A stretch of 64,000 bases of DNA from Anaeramoeba flamelloides (lineage: Eukaryota > Metamonada > Anaeramoebidae), in NCBI GenBank assembly GCA_027625915.1, contig JANTQA010000036.1, positions 3,715,501 to 3,779,500 on the forward strand, read 5' to 3'. Below are positions 27,795 through 40,617 of this stretch, in pieces. Each line of letters opens with the position of its first letter. The stretch's first letter is position 1. The notes beneath the pieces were generated by a model that searched no databases, had not been told where the DNA came from, and was given only the letters and a program-made list of their open reading frames with translations. The position numbers were made by a program, and so were the translations under genes.

Positions 27795-30605
27795 ATGAGC
27801 AATTTTGTTGAAACAAATTTTCCAACAAAAATCATAACAAACAAAACCCATAAGGAAAAAACAAACAATAATGAAGAAACAGAAAAACAAAGAGTAACAA
27901 AAAAATTAAAAGAAGAAATTGCTAACGGAAATGGAAATGGTAATGATAACAGAAATTTCATTGAAAAAAAAAAAGATGATAAAGATGAAAAAGAAAAAGG
28001 AAAAGGAAACAGCCAAGAAAAACAAGTCAAAAACGAAATTGAAATTAACTATGGCAAATTGAAAAAAAAAGAAATGGTAACACACAACCAAACCGAAGAC
28101 AAAAAAGAAATTGAGATAGAAAAAAAAACAAAAACAAAAAATGAAAAAGAAACAGAAACAGGAACAAAAACACAAACAGTCAAAGAACTTCGCCAAAAGA
28201 ATTCAGAACAAAGACTATATTTTTTGTCTTCATCACAAAACTATAAAACATTTGTCAGAGGATTGATGAACTTGGGAAACACATGTTTTTTAAATTCAAT
28301 TATGCAATGTATCTCTTCTGTTGAAGAGTTTGTAGAATTTTTATTAAGAGTAAATTCCAGAAAGAACGAAGGATTTTTGACTTCGTCTGTTCGAGAATTT
28401 TATATTGAGTTTTATCAGCCAAATCCAAACAATAAGAAATCTGGAAAAAATTTTTATGTGCCAAAAATATTTTATAACAATTTTGTACAAGTTTTTACAA
28501 GTTTCAAACTTGTTGAGCAACACGACTCTCATGAATTTTTAAGACTTTTACTTGATCAAATTTCTGTTGAAGAAACTTTACGATACAATAATGTCTTTGG
28601 AGAAAAGGAAAAAGAAAAAAAGCCTAAATATCTTGGAACTGAAAAAAAATTTCCCAATGTTCAAAATAATAAAAGAAAGTCAAAAAACGGGAATGGAAAT
28701 GGGAGCGGTAATGAGAATAAAAATATCGTTGAAAAAACAAAAGACGATCAAGATGAAAAAGAAAATGAAAATGAAAATGTAAATGATAATGAAAATAAAG
28801 ATGAAAACGAAAATGAAAATGAAAACAAAAAGAGAAATCAAAAGAAAAAGTCAATGTTATTTTGGAAAACAAATCTTAAAAAAAAAAATGTGAGCTTTGG
28901 AATGCCTAAATTAACCATTGTAGATGAACTATTTCGAGGAACAACTTCAAGTAAAATCATTTGCTCAAATTGTAATCAGACGAGCATCAAATATGAACAT
29001 TTTTATGATCTTTCTTTAGCCTTACCCGAAAATAGGAAACTTGCATTAAAAATTCGACAAGGAAGATCAAGAAATCGGGGTGAAAGGAAAAATGTCGGGA
29101 GATCTCGTAGTGCACACTACCCTCGGGGTACTTTTTATCAAAAGAAAAGACAGGAAGCTATGAAAAAAAAGGCCATGAAAAACAAATCTCTTCAAAAGAA
29201 ACTTTTAAATTCACAAAAGAAGAAGCAGAAGCAGAAGCAGAAGCAGAAGCAGAAAAAAAAAAAGAAGGGGAAGGAGAAGGAAAATAAAGTGGGGAATGAT
29301 AATAGTAGCAATGGTGATGATAATAGTAGTAGTGCTAGTTTTGGATCTAAGAACCATGAAAATAAAAAAAAAAAAAAAAAAAAAAAAATAAAAAGAGTCT
29401 TCTCCATGATAATCCATCCAACCCATTGGAAAAAGAAAAAAAAAATTCTTTCAAAACAAAATTCATGCCCAGATTTGCAATTAAAACAGAAAAAATCACA
29501 AGTACTCAATGGAGTTAATATACCAAATGAATTAAATGGATCAAACGGATCGTTTGAATCAAATTTATCGAATTTATCAAATTTATCTTATGATTCCACA
29601 TTAAATATTGAAAACGAAAATTCAAATTCCAAAATAAAATCAAAAAATTCAAATACAAATTCAAATTCAACTACAAATTCCAAAATAAAATTAACAAATT
29701 TAACAAAATTCAAAAAAAACAACAAAAAGAAAAAAAGGAAAAAAAAGGAAACAAATCTAGAAAAGTTAAAGGAATTAAATGAAAAGAGCCAAAATCAAAA
29801 AAGATGGAAAAATGTAAAATCTTTCCAATATTTATTGTTTGCAGCTTTAAACGATCACATTCGATTGGAAAAATTACAATCGAATAATAAATATGTATGC
29901 CCAGTTTGCACGAAAAACAAATTTGGCAAGCAAAAAAATGAAAAAAAAAAAAAAAAAAAAACTGTAAAAACAGTTGCTACAAAGCAAGTTTCCTTTGAAG
30001 AGCTCCCCACAATATTAGTAATAAATTTTAAACGATTTGTTCAAACCGGTTGGGGTGCCTTACGAAAAAATCATGAATTTGCTTCTTTTCCTTTATCTTT
30101 TGATTTTAGCCAATTTTTAAGAAACAAGAACAATGACCAAAACGAGAATCAAAACAAAAATAAAAATGAAAATGGAAATGAAAAACATATTTATACCCTA
30201 TTTGCTATTTCTGTGCATTCAGGGAGTCTGGACAGTGGTAAAATTTATTTTTATTTTATTTTGGTTTTTAATATTTTAACTTTTTTTTTTTATTTTTTTT
30301 TTTTTTATTTATTATTTGATCGATTGATAGATCAATTGAATAATTTTTTTTTGTTTCTAAATTATTCTGATCATTTATTTTTCATTTTTGAATTTCTTAA
30401 ATACAATAAAAATAAATAAAAAAAATAAAAAAAAAAAAAAAACAACAAATTAATTAATTAATTAATAGGGCATTATATTGCATATATAAAAAAACAAAAC
30501 AACTACTGGTATTATTGTTCAGATACTATCATACGAAGGGTTCCAATCAATCATGTCAAACAATGCCAGGCATATGTTTTGTTTTATCGAAAAAAAAAAA
30601 TTTAA
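27795..30605 (+). CDS. Ubiquitin-specific protease (USP/UBP, peptidase C19)
   Basis: Two exons, 27795-30237 and 30469-30605, give 859 residues. The 231-nt intron runs from GTAAAATTTA to TTAATAG. Joining them restores the His box SGSLDSGHYIAYIK, followed by YWYYCSDTIIRRV. The Cys box is GLMNLGNTCFLNSIMQC with catalytic Cys at residue 164; the catalytic His is residue 816. A zinc-binding pair of Cys motifs is visible (KIICSNCNQ and YVCPVCTKN). The enzyme removes ubiquitin from proteins. The first 150 residues are Lys/Glu/Asn-rich and disordered. The catalytic core is split by large Lys/Asn/Ser-rich inserts (about residues 290-360 and 430-660), which make it more than twice the length of a minimal USP core. 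The C-terminus is very short after the His box (YVLFYRKKKI). The gene looks intact. Confidence 0.93.
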
Positions 30606-32663
30606 TTTAATTATTCATGAAATATGTTTGCAAATTCCAAATTTAATTAATTATAATAATTCAATCTTATTTTAACTAAAAATATAATATTTTAAATAAA
30701 AATTTTATTAATGCGAGTAATTACTTTTTATCTTTTACATTTATTATTTTTTTCTTGAATGATTCAATTTTTTTTTCTTGTTTACATTTTTTTCAAATTA
30801 GAAACCCTCAATGAAATTATAAAATTTTAAATTGCCCTTTTAAGGACTACATTTTTAGGTGAAAATGGTGAAATCGTTGACAAAAACAATCTTGAACGCG
30901 CTTCATAATCCCAGTCAAATTTGAAAACTGAGAATTATTTCTCTTAAAAAAAATCTGAAATTTTCACAACTTTCAACAATTTTCACACTTTTAACCCTTT
31001 CTTAGGTACTGGCCAAAATTTGATTTTACAATTTCATAATTTCTATTTCAAATCTATAATAAACACAAAATAATTTCCAAATGCAGTTCTAAATATTGTC
31101 TATGGTTACTTTTACAGGTTTTGAATGTTTTCAAATTTGCACTTGTAATTGATAATACCCGAAAGTCATTTTTTTTTTAAAACTTTTAGCAAAAATCTAT
31201 TTATTGAAAATTTTTTTTTTTTTTTTTTTTGTTTAGTTGATATTAACTTTGAAGAGAGTAATTTTTTGTCCAATTTCTTCAGAATGAAAAATTATTTTTG
31301 AGAAGTGAATGTAAAATATCACAATAACTAAACAATACTCAGAGTGTGAACATAATCACTGATTAATTAATTGGTTAAATTATTATTTTTTTTCACAAAA
31401 TCAAGTTTTTGAAAAAAAAATAACAAATGTAAATCCTTTACTCTCAGAACTCTTAATATAACTTTGACATTATTATCAATTTGGGAAACTTTGTATTCAT
31501 TAAGGGGTTAGCCTCACCATAGATTTCTCTACAATCAAAGTAATTGTAATTGTGGATAAATAATATTATTACTCCATGGCACAAAAAGCTCAAAAAATCT
31601 ATTCTAAATATTATTACAAAATAAATTATTTCATTTTTTACTAATGATCACTATTAAAAATTTTTATTTTGGGAAATTTATTTTTAATTCCTTTTCTAAA
31701 TCTAAAAATAGAAACACAAAATAATAGTATTTTCTGTTTTAAATAATTATTCTTTAGAACTACCAAAAGTAACTATTTTTTGAATTGTTTTAATTTCAAG
31801 TATTAACTCATTAATCAATTAACACAAAAACCAAAGAATGATTAGTTTTGTTTTCTTTTTATTATAAAGCCATTTGTCACATCAATAAATTTCAATGATT
31901 TGAGAAATAATTTGTCAAAAAAATCTATTGATTTTAATTATTTAATTGTTTAAAAAAATTCAATTTCTGAGCAATGAACCCACTTTTTGATCCGATTTTT
32001 TTAAATATAATTTTCAACTTTTATCTATTAATTGTAAAATAATCAGATCAAAATTTCCATTCAGCTTTCCAAAAAAATAACACTCCAGAATTAAAATAAA
32101 TCTTCTAAGATCTCAAAATTCTAAAAGGGAAATTAATAATTTAAGCTAATTTTTAGAATTAAAAATACTAAATGTAACATGAACTTGGAATTTTTGTTTG
32201 GAATATTGTAAGAAAATTTTGTTTCATTTATTTTGTCACAAATAACTGTTTGAAAATTGATGACCCAACTGGTGTTGTGTCTTGAAATACAGATTTTTTT
32301 TGAAATTCTTGGGTTTTTTACTAATACAAGGTTCATTTTTAATTGATGGTATCAACAAATATCAATTCTTTACGAATCAATTTTTTTGAGATAATTGAAA
32401 GATAAACTACTTGTATAACTTATCTTTCAAACGTTATAGTCTCTGATCTTAGACCTCTCCAAGGAAGATAATAATCTAATAAAAGTTTTAAATTTATTTT
32501 TTAATTAGAAAAAAGCTTGGGAATTTTGAATAAAATGTTATTCGGTTTTTAAAAAAAAATAAATCTTGTGATTAAAACTACAACATTTCAGATGCCAACT
32601 TACCAATCAGGACTGAAAGTGGAAATTTAACATTTTTTTTAATTTATTCTCAAAGTATCTAAA
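30606..32663. other. Spacer between USP and eS10 with dispersed repeats
   Basis: No gene. 30833-31200 (GGTGAAAATGGTGAAAT, and later GGTTACTTTTACAGGTTTT) resembles blocks spread over 57990-58910. TTAAGGGGTTAGCCTCACC near 31500 looks like one end of the TTAAGGG family. The last part should hold the eS10 promoter. Confidence 0.4.
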
Positions 32664-33636
32664 ATGATAATTGCTAAAAAAGACTTAAAAAAAGTATACA
32701 CCTTATTTTTCAAAGCAGGTGTCTTTGTTTGTAAAAAGGATCCAAAAAAAAAGCATAAGGAAACTGGTCTCGAAGGAAGAGCAATCTACAAAATTATGAA
32801 ATCACTTCGATCCCGTGGTTTAATTGAAGAACAATTCAATTGGCAATACTATTATTGGTTTGTTTTTTTTTTTTTCGAACAATTCCTTTTTGTTTATTCA
32901 ATTCCTGTTTCTTGACAGCAAAGATTAAAAAAAAAAATTTTTTTTTTTTTCAAAAAACCTTGTTTTTTGTTTTGCTTTGAAACAAACATTCCAAATAATA
33001 ACAACAACAACAACAACAAATTTAAAATAAAAAAAAAATTAAAACCAAAAAAAAAACACAAACAAAACAATGAACAGGCGTTTAAATAATGAAGGTATTG
33101 AATATTTAAGAGAATATCTTCATTTCCCAAAAGAAGTTGTTCCAGATACATACAAACCAAGAAAAAGAAGAGCACCACTTAGAGATCAAAGAAGAGGTGG
33201 AAGAGGTAGAGGAAGAGGAAGAGGTAGAGGAAGAGGAAGAGGTAGAGGATTCAGAGGTAGGGGAAGAGGTAGATCTTTTAGAGGAAGAGGAAGAGGATTT
33301 TTGGGTGACAAAAAAATGGGACCATCCGATCGATTTGTTCCTAGCTTTGTAAGAATTTTTGTTTTTAATTTTTTTTTATTATTTTTTCTTTGCTTTTTGT
33401 GTTTTTTTTTTTTTTTTTTTTTTCTTTTTTATTATTTTCTTATTTCGCCAATTGTAATCAATTTTATTCCAAAAATTCCAACTTATTTTGTATTACTTTT
33501 TCTTTTTCAAATTACTCAGAGAGGTGGAAGAGGTAGAGGTAGAGGATTTAGAGGTAGAGGAAATCGAGAAGGTGGCTATAGACCTCGTGATTTTGGAGGT
33601 AGAGGGCAACAAAGATATAACGAAGATCGTAAATAA
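32664..33636 (+). CDS. rps10: Small-subunit ribosomal protein eS10 with long RGG tail
   Basis: Three exons, 32664-32857, 33078-33348 and 33520-33636, give 193 residues. The intron donors are GTTTGTTTTT and GTAAGAATTT; the acceptors are ACAG and TCAG. The first joint restores YYWRLNNEGIEYLREYLH, matching the YW-x-L-T-NEG core of eS10. The winged-helix eS10 domain covers residues 1 to about 98 (IIAKKDLKKVYTLFFKAGV, then KIMKSLRSRGLIEEQFNW, then FPKEVVPDTYK). It binds the 40S head near the mRNA entry side. The tail is a run of Arg/Gly repeats in two exons separated by DKKMGPSDRFVPSF, longer than the usual short RG tail. The second intron is 171 nt, a multiple of three, and lacks in-frame stops. 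If retained it would add 57 hydrophobic residues; splicing is the sensible reading. Confidence 0.95.
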
Positions 33637-34286
33637 ACCAAAGACTTTGGAGATGTGTCTCTGGTGTGGCGAGAATGATTTTTAAACGAAAAAAGTTAAA
33701 TTACAATTTTTCCTTCTTTTGTTTGGGGTGTATAATTTAATGGTTTAAAAATTGTTTCATTCACAACCTTATATATATTTTCTTTCAACAAATTTATTTT
33801 TATTTCCTGTTTTATATTTTTCAAAAAATGGAAAGAATTCTTCATTTACTTTAAAGAATCATTTAAATAATATTTAGAAAACTTCATTTTTTTTTTTTTC
33901 AAGTCTTTCTTATCTAATTCTCGATATTGCTGAAAGAAATGACAATTCTCAATCAACATTTTTGATTGTAATTTAAGTTTAATTTCAAAGAATAATAAGA
34001 TATTACAGTTTTAGGATTAAATATGTGATTACTTGGGGCGTATATGTAAGTTTAAAAAGGAAGTTTTTATTGAACGTTATTAACAAAACCAATCAGAGTA
34101 GCACATTGAGGTCCTTTTTCGAAAAAAACCTCAAATAATTCTTAAAGTTGATTACATGTGATCAAATGATTCTTTTTTATTCCAATGATTCGTCTCAACT
34201 TATTTACAGTTTGAATTTGGTTTTTTCAGCAAATCACATCATTCTTCAAAATTTAATAATTAATAAATTTTTTTTACAAATTATTA
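33637..34286. other. 3' flank of eS10, no gene seen
   Basis: AT-rich and stop-dense. The end (34140-34286) is part of an older repeat into which the element at 34287 has inserted. Confidence 0.35.
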
Positions 34287-35516
34287 GAGGTTTTGATGAT
34301 AACATGATTAAATTCACGATAAAGGTACAAAAATCGCGATAATTTCTATCAAATCACGATAATATCAGAAAATTGAGATATTCAATATTATCGCGATAAT
34401 ATAACAAATCGCGATAATTCGATAAAATCTCGATAAATGCCAAAATATCGCGATAAATGCCAAAATATCGCGATTAAAAAGTAATTGCGATAAAATAGTT
34501 GATGAGTTTATGGGTTAATTGAGAAATATATTTAATAAAAAATTTTTTTTGATCAAAAAATCGCTTAGGTGAAAAAAAGTCATTCTTTGAAAAAACAACA
34601 AAAAAGATAATTGATCCAATCAAGGATCAGATCCAAGAGTTTTATTGATTTTTCATTTAATTTGGTTGATAAACATATTGATCCTTTAAGATCAACAACA
34701 ATAAGAAATAAATAGAAATAACTATTTTTTCAGTTAATCGTGGTGTTATAAATTGAGTTGAATAAAAGACCTTCTAAAACAACCAACCCTTTGTCCGTTC
34801 TTTAAAGAATGTGTTCTTTGGTTAAAATATTGTCAATATTCTCAGAAAGCTAAAAGGGGTTGGTAAACTTTTCATTAGCCTTCACAACATCCTTGCCAGA
34901 TGATCACCAATTGTAAGATTTTTATATAGATTTGTCTTCTTATTCTTTTTCTTCTATGAGAATCTTTTTATTGGACAGAAAACACAATTAGAGCTTAGAG
35001 GTTTTTGTTTGACCGATCACTAATAAGAAGGAAAATTATTCTTTATTCTTTTTGGCTATTTAAAATTGTGAAGGTAACAACTCCATTGTAAGAAAACACA
35101 ACTATCTTATATTCAATTATATTGTTGGAGTGGGTAATTATTAGTTTGATTATAAAATTTGTTTGAGATTTGATATTGTGTTAAAAAAAAAATGAAAAGA
35201 AAACAATTTTTTTCCAGAACAAACCAAACTCATGGACTTTACTAAAACTTTATGTCTTTCAAAACTTTCAAACACTTGGAGACAGTAAAAACCCTTAAAA
35301 ACACTTTCAAACATTTATGAAAGGGGAAAAGTGTTTTAAAAGTCTCAAGACTTTGTAAAAGTCAAGAGATTTTTTTAAGGTGATCTCAAAAAAAAATTTT
35401 TTCATTTTTTCGCGATAATGTTGAATATTGCAATAAAGTTGGACTAATCACGATTTTTAATATTATCGCGATTTTATTGTTAATATCATGATATTATATG
35501 TTATCCTCAAAACCTC
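34287..35516. mobile_element. Non-autonomous TIR element with subterminal TCGCGATA clusters
   Basis: Flanked by TA (34285-34286 and 35517-35518). Left end GAGGTTTTGATGATAACAT; right end (reverse complement) GAGGTTTTGAGGATAACAT. Inside both ends are clusters of TCGCGATA or near variants: about ten at 34320-34495 and several at 35410-35475. There is no coding capacity. TA flanks suggest a Tc1/mariner-type mobiliser. The clusters resemble subterminal transposase-binding repeats; that is inference. Confidence 0.7.
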
Positions 35517-35529
35517 TATTAATAAGAAT

Positions 35530-35840
35530 TTAATCTTTCTTATATAAATAAATATCTGAGGTTATTCTTCTTGATATTTTAGTTTTAATCAACTTTTCGG
35601 AAATCCAGATGTTTTAATGTTTATTACTGATAAGAAAATTATTTTAGTTTGAAATGGAATCAAAAGAATCCTTTTTTTTTTAATAGAGTTTTGGTACCAA
35701 ATAACAAATTCTTTTTTTGATTTTAAGGAATCAAAATTCATTAATTTTTGATGTTTTTGTAAAACCATTCTTAAGGGACTTTAAAATGTGGAAAATGTTT
35801 GATAAAAACTAATTCAATTTGAATCATTTTAATCTTATGA
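35530..35840 (+). repeat. Dispersed repeat, copy 2
   Basis: Matches 13600-13990 in reverse orientation (GGAATCAAAAGAATCC and TTTTGGTACCAAAT). Confidence 0.55.
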
Positions 35841-36528
35841 TTCCAAATTTTTAAATTTTTGAGATTCAAAAAATTCCAAAAATATAATTATTTCGCGAAC
35901 CCTGAAACCAATTTTTTATTTTTAAAAGTCTTATAAATTAGAGTTGTACCAAGGATCGAGAAAAGAAGGTGCCCATTGTCTTTTCATTTTTTTTTTCAAA
36001 TTTTGATTTTATCTAACTGAACTGCTAAATATATATATAAGCTATTTCCAATAATATAGGGCATTTTTTATTTCAATAATTATTTCTTAATATTAATTCA
36101 ATTCTACAAAATGTACAACAATAATATGTTTTTTAACATATCATACTTAATTTCTTGTATTTTGAAGTTTTATTAATGGATTCTAAATATTTTTTTTTGA
36201 ATTAAAATTATTTTGCAAAATTTTTAATTTTGAAAAAATAATAGAGTCAAATTTCTCATTTCATTATTTTTTTCGAATTGTTCATTTTTTTCATTTTTAC
36301 TTTGTTATTATTATTGTCCAAAATTTAACAAAGTTCAGAAGAGATGTGATAAGAAATCAACCAAAAATTCTTTTGATTCTAAACAATTGAGTTGACTTCG
36401 ATGGACTTTGGTGGAAAAAGTGCTCAGAACAGTTGTACACTTCAATTAAAGAGGTGAGATAAACAAAAAAAAAAGAAAAATAAAAAGGTTTTTTTTTTTT
36501 TTTTTTTCATTCAGTTTGCTTTTTTAAA

Positions 36529-36559
<31 letters not shown>

Positions 36560-38476
36560 CACAAAAAAGTTAATGGGAAAAAAAAAAAGTTAATGATCAA
36601 ATGAAAAACAAAAAATCTAAAGATCAAATCACAAATATATTGAAGTATGATTTTACACATTAAAAAAAAAAAAAATTGAAAAAAAGATCGAACTAAAGAT
36701 TGTTAAATAGACATTACTAATTTTGATATTTTTCCAAAAATTAGGAACAATTTTTTTTTTTATTTTTATTTTTTTATTCTTCGAACTTTGATCAATAAAC
36801 ACAAATTTTAATCAAGAGTTTTATTATTATTAATGGCTTCGTTTTTTTTTGTCTAAAGTTTTGAGTTTAATAACTGAATAAAGAATTTATTCTAATATTG
36901 ATGGATATTTTTTTGCCCCACATTTTTAGATGGAGCTTATATATATATATATATATATATATAAAGTAAACCTGCTTCGTTTTGATCACAGAAATTCTGA
37001 AAACAATTAAATCTATAGGTATTCTTCCTAAAATTGATTCATCAATCAATTTACTAACTTACAGGTTTTTCTAGAAAAAAAAATGAATTCAGGTTAAAAA
37101 ATGTCACACAAATATTACACTTATGAATTATTTGAAGAAATTTAAAATATTTCATAAATAAAATCCAAAAGATAATTTTTTCTATGCAAATATAGCTATA
37201 CAAAAATAATTTTACCCAGTTTACCATGAACTTATAAGACTTGAAGTTAAAAAAATTTTTAAAAATAAATTCAATAAAAAATTGATCTTATTATACTCAG
37301 ATAATGTAGGAGGTAGTTTTCCAAGTGTTTCTTTAATTGTCTACATATTGACTTATTGAACTAATTTCATGATAAAAAAATCTTGTTTTTAAGTGAATAT
37401 GCTCAAATTTCGAACTAAAATTTTCTGATTTTATTTATGAAAGTAAATATTAAATTAAAAAACACAGAAATTGATGATTAAATCAAATAATTAAAAAATT
37501 CAGAACTGGCTCTCAATATAAGAAAAAAAAACCAACTATTTAAAAAGAGTTTGGTAAAAGTTAAATATTTCAGTATTTGATTATGTAAAAATCAATTGAT
37601 TATCAATATTATCTACAATATTTTATCATACTACTTCTTCCTTTGTTTATTTTTTTTTTTAATTTTTCCCATTGTAAAAAACTTTTATTTGAAAAACTTT
37701 GGAGAAATAAATAACTTGTTATTTCCAAAGATTATCTCAAAATGAATATTAATTTCAATTTTTGATCTAATTAATCTAATTTAAGTTATAGTTCAGAAAA
37801 TAAGAGATTTTTTTAATTTTTTTTAAGAAAATTAGCTTAATGGGATAAACTGTTTTGATTTTAAAATAATTTATTTTCAAAAAAATCCTAAAAAAAAAAT
37901 ATATTATAATTTTTGATTTCAATTGTTTCGATTATTCAACTTTATTTTTTTAATATCAATTACTATATAATTTTACTTTAATCGTTGTGATTGTATTCTT
38001 TTCTTTTGGTTAGTTTAATAAACATATTTGAAAAAAATATTTTGAAAACAAATGTGTTAAAAAATACAGGTTTTATGTAAAAAAAATTTAAATAAAAAAG
38101 GAAAGGCAAGGCTTTTAAAAAATAAACTATTTATTCTTTTACTAATGAAGATGATAAAGAAGATAGATCCCTTCTGTGCAAATTTTGAATTATTTATCGT
38201 TCTTGATTTTTAAAAGTTTATTTCAAAAGCTTATTTTCCCTCGTTTCAAATCCGAAAAGAAATTAATTTGTTTAAAATTTAGACCTCCTGGGATCTATTT
38301 TTTTTATTTTTTATTATTATACTTTGATTAATATCGGATGATCTACGGGAGATATTTCTAGATACAAAACCAAATTTAATAAAACTAAAACTTTAATTAA
38401 AAATCAAAAAAAAAAAATATGTTTGAAAAAATTGAAAAATAAAAGCTTCAATGATGCTTAACAATTGTTCTTTTCT
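35841..38476. other. Gene-free AT-rich stretch
   Basis: No gene or RNA recognised. Contains long T and A runs (36488-36560) and a TA dinucleotide tract (36940-36962). Confidence 0.4.
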
Positions 38477-39857
38477 TTAAGGGAGTAGCTACACCATAAG
38501 ACATAATAAAAATTTGAGAGAGATGAGATAAGAACATTTTATTTTAGTGGCGTGTGATCGTAGATTCTCTAAAAATTTTTTTAAAAAAATTATTTGATAT
38601 TTTTTTTTTTTAGTAATGTTCAACAAAAAAAAAAAAGAGATTATATTGATAAAATAGTTTTATTATTATTATTATTTTATTATTAAAATAAACTTAATTC
38701 GATTAATTTGGACACAGTTTAAACAGTTAGAAGAAAAACAAAAACATGATTTACATCAATTTGGAAATTAATTTTAATTCAACAAACTATTTCATTTTTT
38801 GTGTTTTTTGTTTTTGTTTTCATTTTCTTTTTTTCAGGTACTTAATCGGTTTAGTTAGATCTGAAAATTTTTTATAGATGGTTGATAGAAGGTTACAATT
38901 GAGTTTCTTCAAGTGATAAATCCACATACAACCGGTACATGGTATCTTATCATTTGATCGATCAACCATTGTTGGTGTAATTTTAACAAATCTACCAATA
39001 TATTTTTTGTTCAAACTCTTTCATTTCAGCTCGTTTCATTTTTTTTGGACACACTTGTTTTGATTTTTTGTTTTATATTGTTTTCTTATATTTGGATGAA
39101 AATGATTACTTAAAAAACCATTAATACTAGGTTACTTAAATCTGGTTTTATTTTACGTTTGGGAGAATATAGTAAATTGAGTTTTTTTTTCACTATTTTT
39201 GATTTTAGGTGTGTCCAAATTTTTGGAACGGGGTTTAGTTTTTTTTTCTGGGAGAAGATAATTTCAGATTCTTTGAATAAAAAGTATATCTATTTTGTGG
39301 TTTAAACTTTGATAACATATAATCATATTCACTTCTCATATTCCACTAAACCCAACGTTTTACAATCCTAACAAGTAATAATTCGACTTAATTATTCTAA
39401 TTTTGGAATTCTTCTAGCTATTTAAGTCCCATTTATGTTTCCTTTTATATTCTCTCAATTGTAATATTGTTGTTCTTTTTAAACAAAATCCATTAATCCT
39501 AAATGCCACTAATAAAAAAATATTTCTAATTGCTTTATCTTGTCAGGATTAAAAAAATCTCAAAAATGATGAAAAAATAAAAAATGAAAAAATTAAATGC
39601 CACAATAAGATGTTAAGAGAAGAATAAAAGATAAGTCATTCAACATTCAAAACACTATTTTAAGCAATTCAACTCAACATTCTATTGTGGCAATTTCTTT
39701 GAGACTTTGAAAAAAAAATTTAAAAAATCTAATGAATGAAGTACTTTAAATAATAAAAACCAATGAGGTACAACCAGAGTAAAAAATGTTATTTTCTGAT
39801 CCTCTTCAGAATTTCACAAAAGTGAAAAATTTTTCTTTACCGTGGCTACTCCCTTAA
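38477..39857. mobile_element. TTAAGGGAGTAGC-ended element carrying a nested insertion
   Basis: Left end TTAAGGGAGTAGCTACACC; right end (reverse complement) TTAAGGGAGTAGCCACGG. About 1.38 kb. It contains a second element at 38689-39237. No intact transposase. The ends resemble the 23381 and 25562 family in their first bases only. Confidence 0.6.
38689..39237. mobile_element. Nested Tc1-type short element
   Basis: The ends TAAACTTAATTCGATT and (reverse complement) TAAACCCCGTTCCAAAAA each continue to TTTGGACACA. They match the ends of the Tc1-type region at 46546-48719. A minus-strand open frame of 64 codons (38820-39014) is not recognisable. Confidence 0.5.
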
Positions 39858-40617
39858 TAGATAATAAAAAAAGATACCAATTTCAAACTTTTTATTACTT
39901 GTTTTACTTGTAAAATCTTTTTTTTCGTTCGGATCTCCCAATTAATTTTTTTTAAAAATTTCAAAATGAACTAGCCTCCTTAAACGGCTTTATTTGAAAA
40001 CTTTATCAAAATCAGGAATCTTTTTTTTCTCAACCTATATAAAGTACTATTCAAGGAATTTTTATGATTAAGAGTGAAACAACAAATACATTTATTTCAA
40101 TAAGCGATGACTTTTTGTTTAATAATTTTTAATCAAATAAAACTTTCTTAAAGTTTTATATTTAAATACTGGTATTTGAATTAATAATTGGAAAACATCA
40201 TCATTTCCTTTTTCATATTTATTTTTTTCAAATAGAGCATTCTCTAAAAAGTAGGTTGCTGTTTATGTTTCTATTTTTAATAGGAAATCGAAAATGAAGT
40301 AAAAATTTTTTCCCTTTGTCAAAAAAAATAACACTAAAGATAAAACTTTTATAAATAAGGGTGTTTTCCTTCAGACTACAGTTTCTATCTCAAACCAAAA
40401 TTTGAGTCCCTCAACTATATTAAAATAGAAAACCTTAAAATAGTTTAATTCTGTAAAAGATATCACTTTGGTAAAACAGAAAATTTGATAAAAGATCTCA
40501 AAAAGTTCTCGCCTTTTTAAAACTGCTGTCTTGGCTTGGACAAAATTATTTTCTTCAAAACAACAATTTGAGATTTTCATTTTCTCCAAATATTTGCAAC
40601 TAGTTGAATCAGATACG
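39858..40617. other. Upstream region of the C2-TPR-PH gene
   Basis: No gene seen. It should carry the promoter and leader. Open frame upstream of the chosen ATG (from 40531) lacks C2 character. Confidence 0.4.

Noticed and set aside
28344-29509. Minus-strand Phe/Cys/His/Leu-rich frames
   Set aside because: Antisense shadows of the Lys/Glu/Asn-rich inserts of the USP gene.
33349-33519. Transmembrane segment in the eS10 protein
   Set aside because: It is the in-frame read-through of an intron with good GT and AG sites; the RGG sequence continues cleanly when it is removed.
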